DNA of 64,000 nucleotides. Origin: Nepenthes gracilis (lineage: Eukaryota; Streptophyta; Magnoliopsida; Caryophyllales; Nepenthaceae). Numbering within the stretch: the first letter of the stretch is position 1; every line of letters begins with the position of its first letter. Location: positions 1,922,001-1,986,000 of the forward strand of contig BSYO01000031.1 in NCBI GenBank assembly GCA_033239525.1, given 5' to 3'. The position numbers and the translations under genes are program-made. Below are positions 55,678 to 64,000 of this stretch, in pieces. The notes beneath the pieces are model-generated. The model was not told where the DNA came from and did not search any database. It saw only the letters and a program-made list of their open reading frames with translations.

Positions 55678-57618
55678 GAGGAGAAAGGAGGCGATTTTGA
55701 AACTTTTTCAAATTAAATTTGTTAGATCAAATATTTGATACAAGGATTTTTTAGTCCGTTATTTGATTTATTTAATAAATCTTTTCATTTTGCTTACGAT
55801 TCTTATTTTATTATAATGCATGTCGTGCTTACACTCTTAATTTGAACACTGTTGTATGCATTTAATTTTTTTACTAAACATTTTATAGTTTTATTTAGTT
55901 TTATTGAAATTTAAAGATTTGATATTTTTCATGGATTGAATGAATATTTTGAAGTGTTATATTTATATATATAAATATTTGAGAAGAAAAGTCATCAAAA
56001 ACTGTACATTTGATTTTATATGTTTATAGTTCATATAATTATTTTGAGAGGGTTTCATTTTGATATTTGATATGAATTTGTACTTTCTCATAAGATAAAA
56101 AATTTATATTTATATATTTTTCATAGAGTGAAAAAGTTTTAACTTTTATATTTTTTTCGCAGAGTAAAAATATTTTAGTATTTATTATGGAATCATCAAT
56201 TTATTTTTTTGTTGAAAACCATAAAATATTGATGGAATAATATGTTTGGATATTCTAATATATCAGATACAGTTGAGAATTATACCTATCATCTATGAGT
56301 GGTAAAAAAAAGTTGTGCCTGGCTTTGTCTACAAGGGGTAATTTGTAGATGGCCTGACTATGGATTTAAGTAGTAATATTTTGTTCTAAAACTATCGAAA
56401 GTATGTGTAATACTTTTTCATAATTGGTTTTTTAGCCATTGGTTCTCCAATTTTGCATGAATTGGTTTTTGAAATTTGACCTATATTATATTTTATATTT
56501 TGAAATAATTTGTCCTTTTTGGATTTACAAGTTTTAACATAATAGTTGGATTTATCTGACCTTAGACATTTAAGACTTTTGAAATTATCTGACTTGAACT
56601 TGAGATGATTTCATTTAATTTTTATTATTTGATATTTATATACGTATTATAAACTTTATATATGAAATCATAATTTGGATTATATATTTAAAACATTGGA
56701 TATGCTAGATTTCACTACTATTTATGATTTTTCATCCGCTTGTTTGCTTTATGAAGTTGAATTGCGTATTATAAATGTATGTATTTATTTATTGAATTTT
56801 AGATTTATAATTTATAATATTTCTTAACCCTTTCAAATTAGAGTGCGTGGATTATTTGTAGAATTTGGACAAAAGAGATTCAAAAATTTTATTTATTTAT
56901 ATAAGTACTTGGATTAGTGTGGAGGACTTATATTTGGAATTATTATATGTTTCAATCATTAAAATTTGTATAATATAGGGACATTATAGCGGATGGATTT
57001 CAGTACAGATTTTATATTATAATAGTTGAGATATCTATTAGATCCTTTTTCCTTACGGATATATTTGAATCAAGTAGAATATATTATTATTTGAAAGTCA
57101 GACAAAATTTAGTTTGATTGGATTTTATATCAGTTATTTATTAATATCATGTAGTTTGGTTTTAGATATGATAAGTCCGACCTGATCTTGGATTATTATT
57201 ACAGTTTTAATTATTTATGAATTATTATTATTGATGTCATTATTTTACTTGATTGTGACAGGATCATGATATATCATGGCTAAGGGCATTGGAGGTGATA
57301 TGGTCATTCTACAAATATTATAATATTTTGATATTTCGATTCGGGTTATCGAGTTAATTTAGTAATAAATAATATTATATTTTGATATTAATAAATATTA
57401 TTAACAATAAAGGGTATTAAATAATTAATCATTAATAATAAGTAAACATATTAATTATTAAAAAAATAAATAAATATTAATGATATATTAGTAAATAATA
57501 AAATGTACAACGCGGTAATAACAGTAATAATAATGATAAATATGACATAACTCACTCACCCCCTATCTCTCTCGACAATCTTAAATGAGGGCTATTGCAA
57601 TATCGTATGGGCGTTACA
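55256..57618 (+). mobile_element. 3' LTR of the chromovirus (about 2.36 kb)
   Basis: It starts TGTAAGGTCC and ends GGGCGTTACA, imperfect inverted ends (8 of 10) typical of chromovirus LTRs. It follows integrase by about 0.6 kb. It contains an (aat)n run at about 55637-55677. The 5' partner was not clearly found, so the left end rests on the TG start and position. Confidence 0.6.
55637..55677. repeat. (AAT)n microsatellite
   Basis: About 13 aat units inside the chromovirus LTR. Confidence 0.95.
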
Positions 57619-57902
57619 GCGATTTCAATGCCCTCGGGGCCGTCCGATTTGTCCTCGGACAGTTCTTATTTTTTTAAAAAAATAATATTATTATTATTTA
57701 AACAAATAAATAAATAAATACCGTTCAAAAAAAATTCGGACGGACCCCAAAGACGGCTGAGGGCTGCAATGCCCCCCGTTCCCTCCTTTCTCCCTCTCCC
57801 ATCCCCAGACTTTCGTTCAAGATTTCTCTCTCTCTCTCTCACCCGCATTTCCAGATTGTTCTCTCCCTCTCTAGCTTGCCATCTCTCTCGAAGCTTCCTC
57901 TC
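57619..57902. other. Spacer with CT-rich tract and inverted GC-rich segments
   Basis: gccctcggggccgtccga near 57631 is partly complementary to tcggacggaccccaaagacggctgagggc near 57737-57765. The loop is AT-rich with (aata)n. CT repeats run from 57775 to 57900. No gene. Confidence 0.45.
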
Positions 57903-59045
57903 TGATGGGTCCCGGCACCCAAGGCCCAGAAAGGAAGGCCCAATAGTCAAGTTCACGGATCAAGAGACTCACGAGAATAATTTGGCCCAAGAGGCCCAAA
58001 GACAGTCATTCGCATTCTAGGAGGCCGAAGAAGCCTAACTTAGCCCAAGAGGTTAAGTTGGCCTTAGAAGCCCGAGGACCTGGGCCAGCGTCCCAAGAAG
58101 CCCAAATGGTGACAATGGTCCGAGAGACCAATTTGACCCAAGAGGCCCGATGACGCCATAAGAGACCAACGTCACTCATAAAATCCCGAGGACATGAAGC
58201 CAAGAATATAACACTGAAATTCCAAGGGCCTTTAGCAAGTGAAAAGTCCGAGAACCTAACTCAATAAGTCTGAGGATTCGGCAAAGACCCAGAAGGCTTT
58301 TTAGGTACGAGGACAATCTCTTCGTCTCTGAATCATCAGATCAGGGGAAAAAGGGGCCCAAGATGATCGAGCACGCTAGCTCAGATGATTCACTGTTACC
58401 AAGGAGCACACGTTCTCTGCAACACACCACCTCCACAGGGAATCATGGCGCTCAGATCACGTGCAATCATTACGGGACTAACGGTACCTGACAGGCCGAA
58501 TCAGCAGAGTTAGTGGCAGGCCTCCCTACACATGCCAAATCAGCAGAGTTGGTGGCAGGCCTTCCAGCATACGCCAACGCCACGTGTCCCCATTTCAACG
58601 GCATGATCCCCCTCTATAAATACCCCATTCAAGCGACAAAAGAAAGGATTCCAAGAGTTGACATTTGCATGCACACTGTGAATAGCAACTAAGTGAGAGA
58701 AAGTTAGAAAAGAAAAGCGGTAACGAGATATCTCACCTTGTAATTCTGTGTGGCAACCAAAAGTGCCACTGCAATCAGTTGTATTCCATTCTAACTATAG
58801 TGAAATCTTTCGGACCTAGCGTCCGTCACCGTGGTTTTTCTCCCCTTTATTAGAAAATGGGTTTTTCACGTAAAAACCTCGTGCATTGTACCCTCCTCAC
58901 ATTTTCCTTTCACAAAACGTCATTCTCGTCGAATTTAACAATTACTTTTGTGTTGCACGATTCCGTCCATCCGAGGGCATCGAAAGAGTGCAAAGAGCAA
59001 ACTCGGACTCTCGTTGTACGGCGGCCGGAACTCGAGTACGTAACA
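57903..59045 (+). mobile_element. Solo LTR (1143 bp), gypsy, with perfect target duplication
   Basis: It starts TGATGGGTCCCGG and ends gtacgtaaca. It is flanked on both sides by ctctc (57898-57902 and 59046-59050). Same family as 8913-9998. It contains a short internal duplication (aatcagcagagtt(a/g)gtggcaggcc, about 58500-58570). TATA-like ctataaatacccc at about 58614. Confidence 0.92.
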
Positions 59046-60012
59046 CTCTCCTTCCTTCCTGTTTCATCTCCCTCTGCCTCCAACCAACGCCACACTCAAC
59101 CATTTTACTCTCCATTGCCAAATCTGAAGGCGCTTTCGGCAATTTGGTTTCCAACTTAATTACTCAGTTGACCGTGGTGGTCGGATTATAAATAGAGATG
59201 TGCAGTAGGGTGAGATATCGTTCGAGCCTCTGCAGACAAAGTCTCTTGTGCCAAAGTCACCGTCGTCTGGAGTCGTGGTCGCTGTCGCCATTCTAGGTCT
59301 GGAGGTGTGCCATCGACGTTCGCCGTTAGTTGCCGTTGCCGTCATCAATTTGTGCTGCAGCCGCTGCCGCCACAAACCCTAGCTACCGTTGCCAAAACCG
59401 TTGCCGCCTGCCATGGTCAAAATCGCTTACGGTGTCAAAACCACCACCGCCGTTAAACCCTAGCCACTGCTTCAATTCCATCAGGCAAGTAACAATCCTA
59501 ATTTTTGCAAGTTCCAAAATTTCTACAAGAAACATTCCTAGTTTCTCCGATTAGGTTCCTCTTCTCTGTAATTGAATCTCTCCTTTCTCTTACAAACACT
59601 GTAATCCTTGATGTTGATCTTATTAGTTATGGTAATGTGCTGCGGATTAGTGAGAATTAGCCATATTTGATATGAATGTAAAATTCTGGGTATGAGCAGA
59701 GCATTGGCTCTGAACAGTAGAAGATTTGTTCGAGGGGATTACGCAAGTATGAGGCTCAGCAAATGATGTTATTTATGCTGCATAATTTGTGGTGTTTCTT
59801 GTTAAATTATGAAATCTGAGATTTTCATATTTAATTGTGGGAGTCGAACTGAGTGAGAGAACAGAGCTTCGTGCTCTGTTTACACAGCCGGTTGAATTGC
59901 ATATATATTCAGTCCTGTGTTACTATACGGAAGACGGTATATAATTATGTATGTACAGGTACGTGTGCATGGGTGTATATGTGTGTGCATATATATATAT
60001 ATATATATATGA
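59046..60012. other. Spacer between solo LTR and third Tat element
   Basis: It begins with the CT-rich sequence interrupted by the solo LTR. 59320-59470 is rich in gccgttgcc/ccgctgccgcc triplets and contains aaaccctag repeats, reminiscent of a gene leader, but no supported reading frame follows. It ends in an (AT)n run at about 59987-60010. Confidence 0.4.
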
Positions 60013-61053
60013 TGCGCACCTATATCCAACTTCGAACAGATTCGGATTCACCTAACTGTTTGGATCCGGCTCCATTCACCGAATCTGAACCCTGCGCACC
60101 ACTATAAAAAACAAGAAGTTAGGTGCCGGTGGGATGTTGTCCCACAAAAAATACTCTGACGCTCAAATCAGTAACAAGCCTTCAAACTTTATAAGGTGAA
60201 TTGGTAAGTAAAAGAGAGAGAGAATGAGATTGGTGGGAATGTTGGCCTGTAGATGTAGAGACATTCTCGTGACTCGTTGAGAGTATGATTTCTAACTCGA
60301 CGTTCGCAAGGAATGAGTGGAAGCTACGTCCTGAAAGAAAGCTCTGGAGGACGGTTCTCAAAGAGCGAGAGAAGGCTTGGAGTGGGATTAGAAGGTGAAC
60401 AATTGAAAGAGAGAGTATGCTTTAGTACTGCGTTGTATTTAGCATCTGTGTGTGTATCTCAGATTATCAAAAAGCGTGTCCTTCCAGAGTAGAGACTCTG
60501 GGTTTATATAGACGGTGGGGAGTGCGACCTTCCTTGACTAGGAAGGTGTGATCCCTAGCCTGGCGTTGGGCGGCCTTCTTTGAGTAGGTAGGCTTGACTG
60601 GCGTGATCTGATGGGATCGTTTCCTTTCTGAGCGGGTAACGGATCTCCAGATTATTTGTTTTTCTTTTGTGTTTTTGTGATCGTTAAACTCTGTCGTTGG
60701 CAAGGAGAGAGAATCTGGTGCCTTTCTTATGGGGAGGGCACTGAATCTGTTGATATCTTTTAAGAGGATATTGACTTTAAGGAAAGTGTGAAATCAGAGA
60801 AATAATCATTGCTTGTCGTGTACGCCTGCCAAGCTTGGCCTGGCCCGTATTAGGTTTAAGGTCTTTTCACGGCCTACTGCTACAGTACTTCCAGTCAACA
60901 GAAATATTGACCGTCTTGAAGGAGCACGTTGGTCGTCTGTTTGTGCGCCAGGCGATTAACGTTAGGGCGTTGACCGTCTAACGCGCGCCGGAGCTTTTCT
61001 GGACTTTAGGCCGCTTTTTTTATTGGACCTGCCGGCTATAGGCCTCCCCATCA
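60013..61053 (-). mobile_element. 3' LTR of Tat element 3 (1041 bp)
   Basis: On the minus strand it starts TGATGGGGAGGCC after the polypurine tract and ends ...ggtgcgca. It is the same family as 5934-6834 and 10092-11003. It holds no gene. Confidence 0.78.
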
Positions 61054-61508
61054 CTAGCCCCACATGCTGGTGGTCAAGATTCTGGCCTCCAGTATGTTTT
61101 TGATGAAAAGCGCTTATTTTTGCTAGTGGAGTCGTTGCCCATCTGAAGAGGAGCCTTGAGTACTTCCAAAACGTTGACCGGATTCGTTGACCATTCTCGG
61201 GAAGTTTTCGGGCAACTTGGAGAAGGAAGCGTTGGTCATTTAGCCGCCCTGTCAAAAAAGCAGGCTATGTGTCTCTATGCGGTATGTTCAAGATCGCGAT
61301 ATTTAATAAGCCAGAGGATTTGATTTGACAACTTTCTTTTAGGGAAATGACACGCGGTAGTAATGATGGCACAGGCTTTCGAGATGGTTTTGGGTTCACA
61401 CGGGTTTTTAAATTGCCTGCTTGCCTCATTTTGAATTTCTTGTGCCTTCCGTGTTTCTTCATCTTCCTTGTTCCGTTTGTGAAGAAGAAAAAAACCCTAG
61501 CTCGATCA

Positions 61509-63122
61509 TGGCTTCCGTCGCCGATATCGCCTCCGTCTTGAGAGAAAATGACATGAAAGTCCTATACGTTGAGTTCAACATTCCGCAGGAGATCGCCTTC
61601 CGAGTTCCAGGGAAGGACAACAAAGCCTTTTTGTTGCCCACTGGCCTCGTGACTATATACGAAGCCCATTTGAGGAGTGGGCTCCGCATCCCAGTCCTTG
61701 ACGAGCTAATGTCGATTTTTTGGGCGTTTCAAGTCCCTATCGCTTAGTTTCATGCCAATGTCACTTGTGCTTCCTTTGCATTTTTCTTCGTCAACATTCG
61801 AGGCTATTGACGATGTCAATGATGAGGGGGATCTTTAAGATCAATCAGGGAGTAGAGTGGATTTCTTTATCCCCCTGCGGCGGTCTCAAGATTAGCACTG
61901 TCATTTACGACTCCCTCAAGAATTGAAAGAACCGGTTTTTTTTTGTTAATGTGGGAGAGTCTTGGCCCTTGCCCAAGGAGTGGGGTCAAGTACCTGAGGT
62001 GTATACGGGGGCACCTTCGGAGGCGAAGACGGCTTCTCTGGACTGGCTGGTTGAGCTGGTGGAGAAGAATCTAAGGGACTTCCAGAGAGACCACTTGGTT
62101 TCTTGTGTGGAGGCAAAGAAGGCCAACTGGGGGCCTCCATCTCCAATCTAAAAATTGAGAATCCCGCCGCCGGAGGTTTTGCAGAAAAAGAAGAGGAAGA
62201 ACGGTTTTATTGTTGGTCCCCGCCCATCTGATTCAAGTCCTCCCAATCCACGGCAAAAGAGGGTGGCCTCGGTGGCGTCTTCTTCGTCGTCCTCTGGGCC
62301 TAACTATCTCTTTGTTGGACGTTTTGTGGGCGTTGGCGCCGCATCTAAGATAGAAGTTGGGTTGGCGATTGAGGCCTATAAGACCAAGTTGGGCGGAAGC
62401 GTTGTTCTGGAGCAGCCTGTGCGGTCGGGGTCTACTCGGGAGCCACCCATCGAGGCGCCTGGGCCATGAGAGCCATCAATGGGATCGCCTGTTGAGGTAA
62501 TTCTGGCGGAGCAGCAGGAGCAGATTTTGGAGTCCCCTACCGTTCCCAGGGAACCAGCCAGGAGGGAGGACACTCCAGAGGATCCCATGGCGGAGTTCAT
62601 GGTTAAGGTCGCCGCCAGCCCTGCTGATGTTGGTCCCCTTCCTAGCTCACCACCTTTTGCGTCGGAACTGGGTGCGAGGCCAGACAAGCTAGCACGGAGA
62701 ATTTGGGAGGTATGGATTCTGTTGCCCGCCTTGTTTTTTGATTTGCCTTTTCTAACCCCCTTTTCTTTTTTTTTGTGCAGGTGGATAAAGTATCGAGCGC
62801 AGTTACTAAGGCACTCAGGCAGAGAGACTTGGTGATCTATGATAGGGACAAGAAGATCTCCTGGCTCAATGCTAAGCTGGCGACTCTAGGGGATGAGAAC
62901 CGTGAGGACGCGGCTGCCTTGGAGGCTATTCTGGCGGCTATGGAGGCGGAGAACTTGAGTTTGAAAGTTGAGTTCGCCCGTTTGAAAGAGGAGAATAAGC
63001 GAGCTAAAGGGCGCCTTGATCAACTTGCTGGGCAAATGACGACCTTAGAGAACGACCCTGAGTCTCGTACTCGTCTCCACGAGGTTGAGGGCATGATGCT
63101 GGTGCGGTTGTGGGAGGGATGA
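61509..63122 (+). pseudogene. Antisense gene (aORF) of Tat element 3, spliced, lightly decayed
   Basis: ATG 61509 (MASVADIASVL), TATA-like tttttaaattg at about 61405-61415. The frame is open to 61744 (FLLPTGLVTIYEAHLRSGLRIP shared with the other copies), then a TAG at 61745. The following part is in other frames: FFFVNVGESWPLPKEW...KKANWG at 61936-62130, then a proline/serine-rich linker to 62469, and 62479-62709. A 71-bp intron (GT 62710, AG 62780, strong pyrimidine tract) leads in phase to an exon from 62781 with a clear coiled coil (LVIYDRDKKISWLNAKLATL, EAILAAMEAENLSLKVEFARL) ending at 63122. It is the best-preserved coiled-coil exon of this family here. Confidence 0.72.
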
Positions 63123-63657
63123 ACATTAGCCGGCGTATTGTGCGGCTGGTTGATCCGGACTTCCTTGTAGATCTTATCAATTTATTGAACTGGTCAGCAT
63201 AGCGTCACGACAGCCTCGTGGGGGAGCCTCGAGACAAACAAAAGCCACCGCCGCCTCCATAGCTTTTGTGATTGTATTTATTATTATTGTTATTACTTTG
63301 AATTCAATGATGTATCTTTTCATTTAGCAATAATACAAGTAGCCTTGTATTTATCACATGCTCTTGCCTTTGTATTTTATTTCTTTGCCTATCTTGGTGG
63401 CCAAATGGGCAGGATTCCTGTGAGTTAGCCGCCCGCCTTCTTTTTGGGGCGTTGATGGCGTCTTTTGGGTCGTCACGTGTGTTAAGTCGGCTTGGAATTC
63501 ACCTGTGAGTAAAGCTTGGTGGCGCTGCCCATGTGTAGACTTGGGGGGCTGTTTTGGTGGAGCATTTTGCTCCAGTCGACCATCGTTGGTTGATCACGCT
63601 ATCTCCTTATGAAGGAGGTCGTCGCGTGTGTTGTGTTAGCCCATAAGATTTTTTTTT

Positions 63658-63817
63658 GACCGCTAATGGGCCATTTGGATGACCAAGGTTTAGATACAAC
63701 CGCTCATGGGCTGCCTGGATGACCAGGGTTTAAATACGACCGCTTATGGGCAGTTTAGATGACTAGGGTTTAAATACGACCACTCATGAACAGCCTAGAT
63801 AACCAGGGTTTAGTAAC
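63658..63817. repeat. 40-bp tandem repeat, four units
   Basis: Units start at 63658, 63698, 63738 and 63778 (consensus gaccgctcatgggcagcctg + gatgaccagggtttaaatac). Each unit ends with a TTTAAATAC-like box. They lie downstream of the antisense gene and, on the element's own strand, just after pol. Confidence 0.92.
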
Positions 63818-64000
63818 AAGAGGGTGAAGGCCCTCTCGACTTAGGGGCAGCTTAGGTTGATTCGAGCCTGCAATGAGAACCACATATACATACACATGCA
63901 GCATGCTAAGGAAACACTTATTTTACTAATTGAATCATGCACACAAATGATCACATATAATTACACAAGATGTATACCTGGGTCCCTACTGGAAGTAGCG

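Larger units (their letters stand above)
60013..64000 (-). mobile_element. Ty3/gypsy Tat element 3, reverse orientation, 3' part only
   Basis: Reading on the minus strand from the right edge, the end of pol is outside or at the edge of the window. It is followed by a 40-bp tandem repeat (63658-63817), the antisense gene (plus strand 61509-63122), a 3' region, the polypurine tract (catgtggggctag) and the 3' LTR 61053-60013. The left end aligns with the LTR at 10092 and sits in an AT microsatellite. The element continues beyond the right edge. Confidence 0.82.

Noticed and set aside
57666..58020. Overlapping frames rich in Arg/Glu or Ser/Pro
   Set aside because: They are translations of the CT/GA-rich tract and the start of a solo LTR.
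59330..59554. Frame rich in CCG/GCC triplets suggesting a gene start
   Set aside because: It is short, has no downstream exon that I can support, and is adjacent to repeat sequence.

Overview
The window is nuclear DNA of a flowering plant, most likely a woody eudicot with a repeat-rich genome; I cannot name the species. The grounds are two intron-containing genes with clear Arabidopsis-type orthologues, several Ty3/gypsy elements of the Tat and chromovirus lineages, solo LTRs, MITE-like repeats and AT-rich spacers. There is no sign of bacterial or organellar organisation.

Layout. (1) 1-3130: the 5' part of an F-box/leucine-rich-repeat gene (FBL3/RAE1 type, minus strand, four exons; its 3' end lies left of the window). 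(2) 3976-13543: a composite array in which a ~1.3-kb block (three copies) alternates with a reverse-oriented Tat LTR plus 3' region (two copies). Two younger solo LTRs interrupt it. (3) 13619-21436: a decayed Tat-lineage gypsy element without integrase. (4) 21348-25015: a ~1.65-kb tandem duplication containing the end of that element's 3' LTR and the last exon of the next gene. (5) 24340-48134: a mitochondrial thiamine-diphosphate carrier gene on the minus strand. Its seven exons join in phase into a 330-residue protein. Its 15.4-kb second intron contains a second, older gypsy element (32725-~45773). (6) 48135-57618: the gene's upstream region, then a decayed AT-rich chromovirus with a 2.36-kb 3' LTR. 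(7) 57903-59045: a solo LTR with a perfect 5-bp target duplication. (8) 60013-64000: the 3' LTR and antisense gene of a third Tat element, in reverse orientation, running out of the window.

Working genes. Only the F-box gene (a predicted SCF ubiquitin-ligase substrate adaptor) and the carrier (import of thiamine diphosphate into mitochondria) look functional. They do not form a pathway together. All retroelement polyproteins are broken by stops and frameshifts. Many of the stops are CAA/CAG to TAA/TAG changes, as expected from decay of methylated cytosine.

The most interesting pattern is the antisense gene of the Tat elements. Four copies are found in three different elements. Each has a TATA-like box about 80-140 bp before its ATG. 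In the three copies that are not truncated, a 71-84 bp GT-AG intron lies just before a coiled-coil exon, and one element carries two such genes. The duplicated last exon of the carrier gene also deserves attention, because its differences look like long-read homopolymer errors. No tRNA, rRNA, CRISPR or other RNA gene was found. Coordinates of exons were worked out by hand from splice signals and reading frame.
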